Shown in pieces: positions 45,942 to 58,336 of a stretch of DNA of 64,000 bases (its first letter is position 1; each line of letters begins with the position of its first letter). Position numbers and translations under genes: made by a program. The notes under the pieces are model-generated. The model searched no databases, was not told the origin of the DNA, and saw only the letters and a list, made by a program, of their open reading frames with translations. This DNA is from Vicia villosa (lineage: Eukaryota; Streptophyta; Magnoliopsida; Fabales; Fabaceae), in the NCBI RefSeq assembly GCF_029867415.1, contig NC_081182.1, positions 16,552,497 through 16,616,496 on the forward strand, read 5' to 3'.

Positions 45942-47009
45942 ATAATTTATTGTTTGGGTAAACAAATATAAAAAATTATTAAAATGATGAAAATTTATGA
46001 AATAATTTATCCAACTTAAATTTAACGATTTTGAAATGATTCCTAAAATAAAATAAATAAAATTCAAGTTCCTCACATATTTCATAGAATTTGAATGTCA
46101 AATTCGTTAATATTAATATTTCAAAATTTACAAGTTAGTATCTATATTTTCCAAAATTTTAAAATTGACCTCACAATTTTTAAATAAATTACAAATTAAT
46201 CTTTAATAATTTTCAAATTTTATAAATTGGTTTTTTTAAATTTTAAAACTTGCAAATTAGTCCCTATTTTAAAATTTGACTCTAAAACTTAAAATTTACA
46301 AAAATAATCCCAAAAATTTAACAATGATTTATCTTAATATTCTATCAAAAAAATAATTTAAAAATAAATATATTTTAATTGAATCATTTGAATAGTTTAA
46401 AATTTTATATTTTTTAAAATTTTCAAATTACCTCATCCAAACACACACTAAAAAATATATCTATTAAACTGAAATGTAATTGTCATGGTAGATTATCCAA
46501 ACACACTAAAAAATATATATGTTTGGAATATAATGTCATGGTAGATTAACTCAGTTGGTAAGGAGTTGATAAGGAGTTGACTCACATTTCAAAAATTCGT
46601 GAAAAGAGAATCTCCTTAATGAGTGATATGTATGACCTCTATAATTATTATCAGAGCTTTGAAGTTTACCCTAATCTGATCAGCATACATCAAAAATTCG
46701 TGAAAAGAGAATCTCCTTAGTGAGTGATTTGTATGACCTCTATAAATATTATCAGAGCTTTGAAGTTTACAACCCAACTAAACTATACTTCTCTTGACAA
46801 AAAAAAAATTGAGAGGTAACTAAAATTTTATGGCGTGTAACGTCTAATGCCTACTCTGACCTGGTAACCTAAACTTTTCTTGACAAAAAAAATTGGGATG
46901 TAAGTGAAATTTTATGGGGGTGTACCGTCAGAAGTGAGTCTCGTGTGATTCTTCTCTTCAAACAATCAATCTACAAAATATAAATTGGAACAACTCACCA
47001 TAATTAGCA
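45942..47009. other. AT-rich spacer with a tandem duplication
   Basis: Very AT-rich to 46480. A block of about 80 bp beginning CAAAAATTCGTGAAAAGAGA occurs at 46590 and 46691 (period 101). A second pair around CTTGACAAAAAAAATTG occurs near 46793 and 46877. GATTAACTCAGTTGGTAAGG at 46542 resembles a tRNA A-box but no B-box follows in register. Confidence 0.6.
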
Positions 47010-47017
47010 TGTTTAAT

Positions 47018-47676
47018 TAGGGATGTCAATGGGGCGGGGCAGGGACGGGGGATACATTCCCATCACAATCCCTGCCCTCGAATCTGTTCCCCATCCCCAC
47101 TTTGGATCCTCGCTACGGGGAGATTTTGTCCCCCATCTCCATCCCCACGGATCCCCGCGAGTCCCCACGGATCCCCAAGGTTTATAAACAAGATTTTTTA
47201 TTTTCTATTTTAAACCAAATTAATAGTAAAAAGCTTAAAAAACTAACCACAAGAAATTTAAAAATTATTCCTTTATGATAAATATATTGTTTTAACAATA
47301 TTTAATCTATAATATTGAGTGTCATGACCACCAAAATTTCAAACTAAAAAAAATTGAAATAATCATTTAGATCTCACTCTTTTACTAACAATACATATAT
47401 ATTTTAAATTTGTCTATAAGATTAATTATATGAAATAACAAATAAACTTACATAATAATTTAAAATTATATATTAGTCAAGGACATTGTGCTATTTTAGG
47501 CGGGGCGGGGACTCCACAGGGCGGGGGATATTTACGCCACCCCCATCCCCAAAGTGCCTTCGGGGAGACTTTGTTCCCCATCCCCGTCCCTATGGGGGGA
47601 AATTTTCCCGTCTTTGAGGCCCCAAACGGGGAATCCCCATGGGATCCCCACTAACGGAGGCAAGTTGACATCCCTA
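47018..47676. mobile_element. hAT-like non-autonomous element (659 bp)
   Basis: Begins TAGGGATGTCAATGGGG and ends with the inverse of TAGGGATGTCAACTTGCC (12-bp TIR TAGGGATGTCAA). A perfect 8-bp duplicate TGTTTAAT flanks it (47010-47017 and 47677-47684). GGGGCGGGG/CCCCATCCCC shoulders surround an AT-rich core. No transposase. Confidence 0.92.
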
Positions 47677-47684
47677 TGTTTAAT

Positions 47685-48532
47685 CTTCAGTAGGTGTTAA
47701 AATGTATCCTCAAAATTTAAACTTTTTAGGTCTATAAAGTCCACGATGGCACATATACTTTTTTTTCTCTTTAAATGAGTAATTCTAAAAATTGAAATTT
47801 GATAATTTTCTTCATAGAGAATCTTTTTGCCAACTCTCCTGACACCATCTTTAGAGTCAGTTTGGATTAAAAATCTATTGTAATGCACCAGTTTTATTCA
47901 AATAATATTGTTTTTGCCCCAAATGCCGTTGAATTATTAAAAGCCTACCAATTTTTTTATATATACCTCGCAAAATATCTGAAAGTAGACTTTTAGACTC
48001 TAAAATTATATCCTGAAGCATTTTTTTCAGGATCTGATATCAAATGTTCATAAATCGCAACTACTTAACTTGGTATCGTGGACTATGGTATATTTTATAT
48101 GACTAGCTTTCTCCACACAGGCAAACATTGAAATACAATTTACAGAGATCAAGTAAAGCAAGGTTGAAATATATACTCTCATCCTAGGTTACACCATTTT
48201 TGGAGATAAAGCCCTAACACTGGTTTACCTTAGTTGGGGAAAATCTGCTGACATGACAGAGTTTTGTGTTCGGATAGTCTAGTCACTTAACTAATTAGCA
48301 AGGACAGCATTGGAATGAAGTGTTTCCCTGCACTGTATGTAATTTAATTAATTTAATAACTAAACAGTTACAAAAGTTTTTTCTTGATATTCTAAAGCAA
48401 ACCAAACTAAATATACAAAGTATAACTCAACTTATCTTCATGACATAAGTTCATCAAAACATACTTACCAACACTGAATGGTCTCTCCATCTCCATATCT
48501 AACAGGCACAATACTGATGCTCTGGGAGATAG
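47685..48532. other. 3' flank of the RbfA-family gene
   Basis: No ORF with a domain. It presumably contains the 3' UTR and terminator region of the minus-strand gene that begins at 50549. Confidence 0.5.
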
Positions 48533-50549
48533 CTATTCCACATAAATGATACCTTCTTCATCAGGGTCTTCATCATCCCAGTCATCGTCATCCTCATCTG
48601 CCGATGAATTCAACTGCTCAATTTCATCTTCGTTCGCCAATGAATCCAACTGTTCCACGCTTTGAGTTGTTCCACTATTCTCATTCTTAATTTCATCTAA
48701 TATTGCAATGACCTGAAAATTTGAAGTGGTGGAGCCACCAGATCAAAAAAAGCCCAAAGCACATCAATAAAAAGTGACACACAAGTTGCTGAAATAGAGA
48801 AAAGAACGGTGTGCATAAGTGAGCGCCAACATTGGCCATGAAAACGTGCTGATTAGTATATATTTGAATCACCCCAGAATAACATCTATTACATCAAAGT
48901 TATTATAAAATTCTAGTAATAGATATATTTTAAAATTTAATACATGCACATACAATGTAAAAAAGGATTACACCAATCCAATTAAAATAATTAACAAAAT
49001 AAAACACAGTAGAATAGTATATGATCCTGTCTTATGTCTCTTTTCTTGTTGGAGAATAATGTACAACGCACAATTCTATCATCATAAAAAGAGAATAAGA
49101 TAAAAAGACTGAAAAGCAAGCAAAGAACCCACCCACCCTCTTCCTTCAAAAACACTACTTGAACGAGAGAAGTAGCAGCAGAAGTGTTCATACAAGTGGC
49201 AATAAAAGTCTATTTGCCATTTTATTCTCAGGCATCACACTTATACATAACAACTAATAGCAGTAACCTGTGTAGCAACAAGGGTCTATAAGGAGAATCT
49301 GGGAGAAATTACAGAATAAATTTTGACCTATGGCAGCTCAAGGTCAATATTATAGATATAGTATATAGAAGATAAATCCTATGTGTGTGACATGTGTGCG
49401 AAACTTGTGCTAGGAGCAAGTGCATTGCAGTATGAGAGTGTCACATTGGAGTAAAATACTATTTTCTAATTAGCAATTGTATTAAAAAGAGGATCAACAA
49501 ACTGTGTCAAGCTCCATGACCACATTAAGTATTCGATTATGACGCAGAATTAAGCAGCATTAATAGAAGTCAGGGGGAAAATGTGGTTCTCAATAGAGAA
49601 GCAACTGAGTGACGGTTAAGAAAAGGACAAAGCGGAAACTGAACAATACAAATTTTTAATTGTATGCAGACATACATATATATTATATATAACCGTAAAA
49701 ACAAAGCACTAAACATAGTAATTCTTACCCTGCTTCCTCTCTCAATAGATTCATCCTCGAAAAAGCGTATCTCAGGAGTTAACCGCAACTTCATTCGCTT
49801 CCCCAACTGACTCCGAACATATTTAGCCTTTGACTTCAACCCAGCCATAGCTACTTGCTTCCCTCTTTCATCTCCAAAAACCGATACATACACCTTAACT
49901 AACTACACTAAAGGTATTAAGTTAAAAAAATCACATAGCAATATACCATAGCTACAGCAATACATCACAGTCATGGTTCACAACACAGCAATGTGGCAAC
50001 ATAATCAATAAATTTGATTCAGCTTCTAACACTTAAATGCATGAATTTCACATAATTAGTATATAATAACTTCCCTAACCTAGTTCAAAATAGCGAAAAA
50101 TAAAATCAAAGAGTTTTATTCATGAATTTCGCGAAAATGCGAAAAAGATAAAGAAGCAATTAAAACATGAAACGGAGACAGAGTGAAACCTGCAAATCCG
50201 CAGTGATTTCAACATCGGTGATGGTGGTGACAGACGAGAGGTATCTATCGGCACCGAAGGAAGCTTCTGGAAGAATGGCAAACAACAACACATTATCGGA
50301 GATAAGCATTTCAGAAAGTTCTCTCCTAATTTGTTTAGCAACCATTTTAACTCTTTTTGGATTCGCCATACACTTTACTGTTCTTGAACCAACAACCGAT
50401 TTCTTCGTGACCGTGTTGATTGTGCTTGGGAGGATCCACCCGCGCCTCAGCCCCAGTGTGGTAGCGGTTACGCGGATGTTGTTGTTGCATCGGCAACAAG
50501 GTGTGAGCGACGGTGGCAGCGCCGTGTGAAACAGTTGCGTCGCGCTCAT
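48533..50549 (-). CDS. RBFA: Ribosome-binding factor A family protein, probably plastid
   Basis: RbfA proteins bind the immature small ribosomal subunit and help mature the 5' end of 16S rRNA. Three exons on the minus strand join in phase with GT-AG sites: 50190-50549 (120 codons), 49729-49902 (58) and 48533-48712 (59 plus TAG), a 237-aa protein. Residues 1 to about 60 are basic and Ser/Thr/Arg-rich, a plausible plastid transit peptide. The RbfA core follows: NPKRVKMVAKQIRRELSEML (63-82), then DVEITADLQ joined across intron 1 to LVKVYVSVFGDERG and, after LRLTPEIRFFEDESIERGSR, into exon 3 VIAILDEIK. That is the KH-like fold with its P-E-(I/L)-x-F signature. The C-terminal 50 residues are highly acidic (DDDDWDDEDPDEEG), an extension typical of plant forms. 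Intron 2 is about 1 kb with no gene seen. Confidence 0.92.
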
Positions 50550-50559
50550 TGCTCTAATA

Positions 50560-51500
50560 ACAATAATTTTTGAAATGAAATTGAAATTGAAATTGGAGCT
50601 CTCTCTAATCTATTCTATTCTATTCTATCCTATTCTTTTCTTCATCCTTTGGTCCCTTCGTTATCAGATTCAGTTGCGGTAACGGTACTGCACCAAATCA
50701 GTTGGACAAAAATGTCAAAAGGCCCAAATCTAAAACAATAGTTGGGCTTTTTCTTAGGCCCGAATTATACCTTACTCGGCCCAAAACAAATCAGTTGCAT
50801 TTGGAGGTTATTTTTGTCACCCTAAATGATGCTCAAACACCCTTTTGAAAAATAAAAAAAAATACTTATATAATTCAGATATACATCTCCGGACGCACTC
50901 CATCCAACTCTATTTTTATTTTTGCTAAAATTAGTACGAATAAGCATCTATGTAACAAAATACAGGAATATATTTTCGGACGTGTTTTTAGTCTAATATG
51001 AGTCAGATGATCCCCCTTGCTCATTTCTAGCAAAACATATCAAATGCTCAAGTTTCTGAAACTTCCCTGATACCCCTAAGTGCTTTATCAATCCAAGTGT
51101 TTTTTATACTTCATTCAATCTAAGTGATTTATCAATTACTTCTCGGCATCCATTTAATACAAGTGCTTCAACTTCAAACTACACATTTCCTAAGTTTTTT
51201 CATAACCTTGATTTTTTTCCCTCTTCGTGCATTACAAAACATGCATGTATATTAGATTGTTTAAGAAACATTACTATATAGGTAGTATCACCCACTGTTA
51301 GGTAGTTTATTGAGGTATGTGTTTTTTGTTGTCGTTTTTCCTGTTTTATATCATTTTCATGTTTTCTGTGTTTTAGGAAACTACGAAAGTGCACTTTCGT
51401 ATTTTGTATGAATTTGATTTTCTAGAAATATGGAAGTTCACTTTTGTAATATGTTTGTTTGTTTGATTTTGATTTCTTTCAATTGAGTTTGATTTTTTTA
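50560..51500. other. Promoter side of RBFA and unassigned repeat-like DNA
   Basis: Upstream of the RBFA start. TTCAGATATACATCTCCGGA at 50874-50893 and TTTTCGGACGTG near 50974 are degenerate relatives of the palindrome arrayed at 62600-62764. No gene seen. Confidence 0.45.
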
Positions 51501-54500
51501 TGCTTTGTCTGGTTAGATACAGAGAAAGAAGTGGGAAAGTGTTTTTCAAGTATAAATGTCTACCTAATTTTTGCTTTGTGTGTGAAAAGTTAGGCCACCA
51601 ATTGAAATATTGTAATGAACTGAGAGATAGGGGCAGAAGATTTCGAGGAGATATAATAGAATGTGATTTCTTTTAGACATTGAGTGAAAGCATATCTTCT
51701 CTCAAAAGTCCAAGAGGAAATAAAGAGCAAAACTAGCTGAAGTAAATGTAGTAGAAACATTTTTTTATTGTCTTAGACATAGTAAGCAAATGGTAGTCAA
51801 CAAAAGAAATATGGTGGATTCTAAGATATATTAGTATGTCTTAAAAGGACAATAAATTGGATAATAAAAGGACAATTAGAGGTAAACAAGGGATTCAAAT
51901 ATATGGAAAAGCGTGAAAGAAATTAAAAGTGGAACAAAATATCTTGGTGCATTGACTATATCAAAAACAAAATTTGGTGACAAGTAAACATAACACGAAC
52001 GAAAAAAATAGCTAAGTGGAAGAGACAGAAAGATACCAGGAAGAAGAATGGAAGCAAAGCTAAGGAAAAGGACAAGGACAAAGGAAAAGACCACTAATTG
52101 AAATGGTCATATCAAAAGGTTAAACGCACTGATTTTCTAAATTATGGAAAGAAGGGGAAATTAAATGTAGTTATGGAAGAGGTAGTGAAGACCAAGAAAC
52201 TAGAGGTGGTGTTCGATGACCAACATTGTCTAGCTCAATAAAAATAATTAGCTGGAACTTTAGGACGTTAGGGAATCACCAACCGTTCGAGTCTTCTCAA
52301 GGCTCACCAAAGTTGAAAATCTAATGGTTGTCTTCCTAATGGAGTCTAGGTTAAAGGAGCATGAGATGGAAGTGGTTAGGAAAATTTTTTGTTTCAATTC
52401 ATGCCTCACAATTGAGTGTGGTGGGATTAAGATAACTCTTATGTTAAAGGACCAAATAAACATAAAAGTTACCTTGTATTCTATATTCACATTGCGACTT
52501 ATTTTGATAAGGAGGAGGACAATGTTAAATGTTTCCTTTCTAATATTTACGGGCACCCTGAAGATCATAACAACAACAAAGCATGGCATTCAATTAGGCT
52601 TTTGGCTAACACATATGAGATATGGTGCTGCTTTTGTGATATTAATGATATAATTTCATCAGTTGAAAAATTGGAGGGAAATCATGAAAGCTCATGTTAG
52701 ATGGAGTATGGGAGAAAAACCTTAGACATTTGTAGGCTAATAGACTTGGAATTTGAGGGACATCCATTTACCTGGTCCAATGTTAGAAGGGGAGAAAATA
52801 ACATTCAATGCATATTAGACAAGGGATGAGCCACAAAGAACTTCATCTCTAGATACTCACATATTATAGTGACTCACCTCTCAAAATTGTAGTTGGACCA
52901 TCTAGTAATATCCATAGGCTTAGAAGCTCATAATAGACAAGGAATGAGGAGAAGGGGGCACATCTTTATATTTGAAGAGGTGTGGACAAGAGATGAAAAA
53001 TGTGAATATCTAATTAATAAAAAGTGGAGTCATGGACATCACTAGTACCCGTTAAAAATCCACCGACTCCAATCTCTTGGTCCCTGTTTTTAAGAGTATT
53101 GGAGTGGGTGTATCCTGAAAGAAATAAAGAGATTTGAGGAACTCGTAAAGGAGGTAGATCTCTGGTTAACTACTAAGGAGGAAATTAAAAGAGAAAAGAA
53201 AATTCAAAGGGACCAGTATAAATTACTAAAGATAAATGAGAGAATTTAGACGAAAAAAGTAAAGAAATTTGGTTAAAGGATGGGGATAAGAATACCAAAT
53301 TCTTCCATGGTAAAGAAAACCAAAGGATAACTATCAATGTAATCACAATGATAAAGGATGGAAATGGGGTTTGGTGGTGAAATGATGAGAACATAGAAAT
53401 GGTGTTAATTGATAACTTTGGGGGGATATTCTCAACCGCTGGAGCTAGGGGAATTGAAGAGGCTTGTAACCATATCCAAGATATCTAAATTAGGAACATA
53501 TTAGGGCATGTGCTAAGAGGTTTGAAGAGTTAGAGGTGGAGGAAGTTATCTCACAAATTCATACCACCAAAGAGCCAAGACTAGGTGGCATCCTATCTAT
53601 CTTTTTTCAAAAATAGTGGCACATTTTAGGAGCTGAAGTGAAGAACACAACTTTGGAGATATTTAACAATGGCTAGAGCCCGTGGGATATAAATGAGACT
53701 TTCATTTTTCCTATAACTCCCAAATATTTTTGACCTATCAATTTATGCAAGGTGGTAATAAAAGTAGTTACAAAGACTATATCCAATTGATTTAAGTCTA
53801 TTCTTCGTGGAAAAGTGGATGAGGAATAAAGGGATTTTTTAAAGGAAGACTAACCACAAACAATGTTGTCATCACACTGAAGTGTTTCCATTGGATTAAG
53901 AAGAAGAAGAAAGGAAAGAATGGCATATTAGAACCAAAAATGTTTATGTCAAAGGCATGTGATAGAGTTGAATGGAAGTTTATTGAAGGGGTTAGAGATC
54001 TGCTTTCTTATAAATTTAGTGAAAGTAATCACTAAGTGGATAACTATATTCTCCTACCAAATTGAGATAAATGGTCAACCAATTGCTAGTTTTATCCCCT
54101 GAAAGAGGTTTTAGCCAAGGAGACCATTTGTCTCCTTATCTGTTTATTTTGTGCTAATGTGATATCTGGACTGATTAAGAAGTAAGTTAATTCTAATAGC
54201 CTGCATGGGATAAAGGTGGATATAAAAACACCTCATATCTACCATATTATGTTAATAGACAAAATTATAATGTATGCCTAAGCCAACAATTCTGAATATG
54301 ATTCAATCCAAAGAAACTTGGCTACTTATCTAGAAGCCTCAGGACATATGATAAACTTGGACAAATTTAAGGCATCCTTTAGTCGAAATATGTGTTAAGA
54401 AGATACAAACATGATGTGTTTCACACCAAGTATTAGAGGTTTTCTTTGGTTGCTGGGAGGTCAAAAGGAATTTTTCTCTTTTATTGTTAATTGGGTTTGG

Positions 54501-55470
54501 AAGAAGCTCAAAGGTTGGAAGGATAAGTTCCTGTCAAGAGCAGGGAAAAAGAACCCTTTATCGTCACATTTATACAGGAAATTCAAAGCTACATCACGAG
54601 TTTCTATAATCTACCTAAGGGATGTTGCAATGACCTATAAGAATTGTTAGCCAAAGTCTTATGGGGAGACAAATATAGAGATAAGATAATCCATTGACTG
54701 AGTTTGGAGAAGTTATCTAAAGATAAGTATAGAGTTGTCCTAGGATTCATAGGAATTAGTGACACCAACAAAGCCCTTCTAGGAAAACATGGTTGAAGAC
54801 TTGTGAGATCGAAACATTCACTAATGGAGGAGGATTTTAAAGGCTAGATATTATCCTAAAGGGCACTTCTTAAATAAAAAAGGTTTATCTCCTAGATATG
54901 CCTGGAGTAGTACCCTCAATACTAGAGAGGTTATTTCATAAGGATGTAGGTTGAGGACTAGGAATAAAGAAAGTGTCAGATTTGAAAACATAGATGAATG
55001 ATAACTCAAGTAGGGTCCAATGGTCAAAGTAGTGATACTAGTTTAGAAGAATTTATTATTGTGGTTGACCTAATTGATCCTAACCTAAAACAATGGAGGG
55101 GATACCCCATTTTCTCCTAATTCAATCATTTTGAAGCCCAAAAAATATTACGTATTCCCCTATTTCTCATATTCACCAGGATGATAAAATTGATGTGGTC
55201 AGGAGAAAAAAATAGTGAGTACTCAATAAAATTGGCTTACCATTTTATTGGCACTAAAGGTAATAGATAAAAATTAAGGCTATCCACAACACCTTAGGAA
55301 AAATATTGGAAAGATATTTGGGAGGTTGACCTACCGAATTCTGTCAAGAAATTTCTCTGGCGGCTAGATTAGTCATTCTTTCTAACCAGGCACAATATGA
55401 GTAAAAAGGGCATGCCTATTGATGGTTCCTGCCCCACGTGCTACACTAAGTAAGAAACATATTAACACCT
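51500..55470 (+). pseudogene. Degenerate L1-type LINE, nearly full length
   Basis: Frame-shifting plus-strand translation gives the L1 order. An ORF1-like CCHC region comes first (KYKCLPNFCFVCEKLGHQLKYC, 51555-51620). The endonuclease follows (ISWNFRTLGNH at 52245; VFLMESRLKEHEMEVV at 52330; DLEFEGHPFTWSNVRRGE at 52745). Then the reverse transcriptase (WLKDGDKNTKFFHGKENQR near 53270; VEEVISQIHTTKEP near 53540; SKACDRVEWKFIEGV near 53950; HMINLDKFKASFSRNM near 54345). Then VWKKLKGWKDKFLSRAGK (54490-54550), NKALLGKHG (54765), and finally a zf-RVT-like WEVDLPNSVKKFLWRLD (55320-55370). Stops and shifts are dense, so it is long dead. No poly(A) or target duplicates were recognised. Confidence 0.85.
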
Positions 55471-55919
55471 ATTTATGAGGTGATACTGTTGATCTCATGA
55501 TGCTAACTCAAACATGAGCTGTGATGAAAGCTTCAAACGTTAATATTAATAACTAATTAGAATTTACTGGTCAAGAACTCTACATATAAATAGGTCAATG
55601 AAATCTAATTCCAATCAAGTTTTCTCACTATTAAACACTAAAAGTTAAAATTTATTCTCTTCTATTTAAAATTTCAGGTATTCACAAAACAATCAATCAT
55701 TCGATAAACCAAGCTTAAAATATTAGAAACTATTGAACAGTTTTTGAAACACAACCAATTTTTGGGGATATGATTAAAATTGCACTTGCTATCTCTACTT
55801 GCAAAAATCTACGCCATGGTGTGTACACATCAAAATATTTTACAAGTAGTTAGAGTTGTTAGTAGATCCATTAAGAATTCATGAAATGCATATTTAAAAA
55901 TGGTGGAATGGATTTTGTG
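55471..55919. other. Intergenic, no gene seen
   Basis: AT-rich sequence between the LINE and a copia remnant. Possibly the eroded internal part of that copia element, with no readable domain. Confidence 0.35.
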
Positions 55920-56385
55920 ATACCTAAAGGGTACGATTGATAAAACTTGTGCTTTAATGGAGATACATATCAGTTTAATGAATTTATTTTATTCTAATTA
56001 TGCTTGTGAGCTAGATAGACGATGATGTACTGTTGATTATATGTTTAAAATATATCAACTACGAAGGTCAAGTATATATCTATAACTAAAGGAGTGAAGG
56101 AAGAATTTTGGTTGTTGGGTCTTTTAAATGATTTTAGGACTATACAAGAATGTCTGATCCAAGTTGTGATAACCAAAGTTTGATTCACTCGGACGAGAAT
56201 AAGGTTCATGGTGCTCATACCAAGAATATGATTTTAGATATCCTTTTGTATGTGATATCATAGAGGAGATACCGTTTATCTAATAAAGGTACAAACAAAC
56301 GATAATCTTGTACACATTTTACCCAATGTTGTGATAAATAGAAAGTTCAAAAATTGATTGAGCTTTCTAAGTACTTTTCAATGTT
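55920..56385 (+). pseudogene. Ty1/copia RNase H remnant (plus strand)
   Basis: Plus-strand frames read YLKGTIDKTCALMEI, YACELDRR, KGVKEEFWLLGLLNDFRTIQE, CDNQSLIHSDENKVHGAHTKN and KVQKLIELSKYF, with shifts between them. This is the RNase H order of copia pol (Y.D.D..R, KEA.WL..LL.DLG, CDNQSAI.L..N...H.RTKHI). It is cut at 56386 by the insertion of a second, oppositely oriented copia element. Confidence 0.72.
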
Positions 56386-56390
56386 AAAAT

Positions 56391-56995
56391 TGTTAGAAAA
56401 ATGAATTTAAAACAAATGAAAATTAATTGCATCGAGTCTAGAATCGTGAGAGTTTCTACGCAGGAATACCCAGGATAATTAAGCCTTAATCAAGTTTGCA
56501 CAAGACCGATAAAAACTCGAATGTAGCGAATAGTATCTGGAATTTTAGTGAAGAGGATGTATATTTTTTGTGATAATTTTTTGAATCTAAAATTCTTAAT
56601 TTATAGGTCAAAGTGGTGATGTTTCACAAGGTTGCAACCCTTGATTAAACACACACTTTCGACAGCACTTTTGTCAAATGTTGCACTGTTTCGCTTACAA
56701 AAATAAATGTACTAATTGTTGCACTATTTCGTCTACAACAACAAGTTTACCAAATTATTGCACTATTTCGTCTACAACAACAATTTTAGAGCGTTTTCTA
56801 TTTTGACTGCATTTTGCAATGGTTCATTAAACATTGCCTATTTCAGATTCAAAATATAAACAACATACTGCAACACTTCACGAATTATTGCCTATTTTCA
56901 AATTCAAAATACAAACTTCACATGCATATTTTTCTTGTCATTTTGGAACACACCCATGATGATTAATTATTATTGAGTATTAATAATTTACAACA
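56391..56995 (-). repeat. 3' LTR of the deleted copia element
   Basis: 605 bp, minus-strand TGTTGTAAATT...TTTTTCTAACA. A TATA-like CTATAAATTAAG lies near 56595-56606 on the minus strand. A 5'-region subrepeat TGCACTRTTTCGTCTACAAC occurs about three times (56690-56790, plus-strand reading). Confidence 0.82.
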
Positions 56996-58085
56996 ATCCC
57001 CCACTTGTTCTATTAATAACAAGATCAATTCTAGAAAAAAGGGAAATAAAGAATGTTAATATATTTAAGTATCTTTAGATATGAACTTAACTTTAGTAAG
57101 GAAAGCGCAAAGTCTAATCGAAATATTAGGTATCTATGTTTTGAACCGTTATCCCATGTGATTAGGCCGGTGTTACCATACACATATTCTTTAATGGTTC
57201 TTTGCCTACATCTCTCGTCTAACACTATTTATGGCCATGTGTTTTTACTGTTTCGTGAATTTTTAATGAGAGAAACTCCAACTCTCACTTTGAGACGACA
57301 CTAGCTTGAAATTCATATAAGTTAAATTTAATTTGTATCTATTTATTTAGATACATATCCTCGATATAGAACTTCATTAAGAGTTTGAAAAACTCAACGC
57401 TCAATATGTAATAGTTAACATTGTCACATAATGTTGCACAAATATTCAAATCAACGACTTGTTATTACCCATTGAATCTTATGTTAAGATCTTTTAACTT
57501 CAGACTGAGTTTCTATTGTATTCCGAACCCTTATTCAAGGAGTTTTAACTCATACCTCTCGAGGTAGTCTATACTAAACCTTTGGCCAGTGGTTTAGTAA
57601 AACGATAAGCCAAATTATAGACCGATCGCATATACATGAGTGGAATGATTACATCCTTAATCAATTTTCTCACGAGAGAATATCTAAGTCTTATGTGCCT
57701 AGACCTTCCATTTTACACTTATGTGAATTCTCTAGTTAAATTGGCTTGACTATTACATTGTGCTAACACCTTTGAAACATTGTCTTTTTCCAATGGAGCT
57801 TCCAATAGAAGGCCCCCTCAACCATTTAGCTTCTTGACCCACGGAAACGAGAGCCACAAACTCAGATTCCATGGTCAAAAGAGTAATGAATGTTAGTTTC
57901 TTTCTCATCCAAGAAATTGTACCTCCAGTTAGTGTAAATATCCACTAAGTTATAAAGTTACGTTTTCCAATATTCGATATCCAACTCACATTGATATATC
58001 TTTCTAATATGGCAGGAAAATACCATAATGAATGTCATGGTTTTTGGTTTTCAAAAAGAATCCAAAACCCTTGTAACGGCCTTTC

Positions 58086-58331
58086 AAATTGTTGCACTGT
58101 TTCGTCTACAACAAACAATTTTAAAGCATTTTATATTCTAACTGCATTTTGCAACGCTTCACCAAGTGTTGTTTATTTCTGTTTCAAAATACTAACAACA
58201 TACTGCAACGCTTCACAAATTATTGCCTATTTTTAAATTCAAAATACAAACTTCACATGCATATTTTTTTGTTGTCATTTTAGAACACAAACATAGTGAT
58301 TAATTATTATTAGATATTAATAATTTACAAC
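58086..58331 (-). repeat. Truncated 5' LTR of the deleted copia element
   Basis: Matches 56735-56995 with substitutions (shared CTGCATTTTGCAA, ACATACTGCAACRCTTCAC, CAAACTTCACATGCATATTT). It ends abruptly at 58086 where RT/RNase H sequence begins. Confidence 0.82.
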
Positions 58332-58336
58332 AAAAA

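Larger units (their letters stand above)
56391..58331 (-). mobile_element. Internally deleted Ty1/copia element
   Basis: The minus-strand element keeps an apparently full 3' LTR (56391-56995), a polypurine tract AAGTGGGGGA directly beside it (about 56997-57006), and about 1.1 kb of pol C-terminus. That part reads SWISNIGKR, TGGTISWMRKK, TMESEFVALVSVGQEAKWL and further RNase H blocks between 58080 and 57590. After that come only the first ~246 bp of the 5' LTR (58086-58331). The flanks carry the 5-bp TSD AAAAT (56386-56390 and 58332-58336), so the outer ends are original. One internal deletion removed the rest of the 5' LTR, the primer site, gag, protease, integrase and most of RT. Confidence 0.85.

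Noticed and set aside
46542..46600. tRNA or SINE A-box (AACTCAGTTGGTAAGG)
   Set aside because: No B-box or foldable tRNA structure follows at the right distance.
50167..50529. 120-codon plus-strand ORF
   Set aside because: Antisense to RBFA exon 1, no domain.
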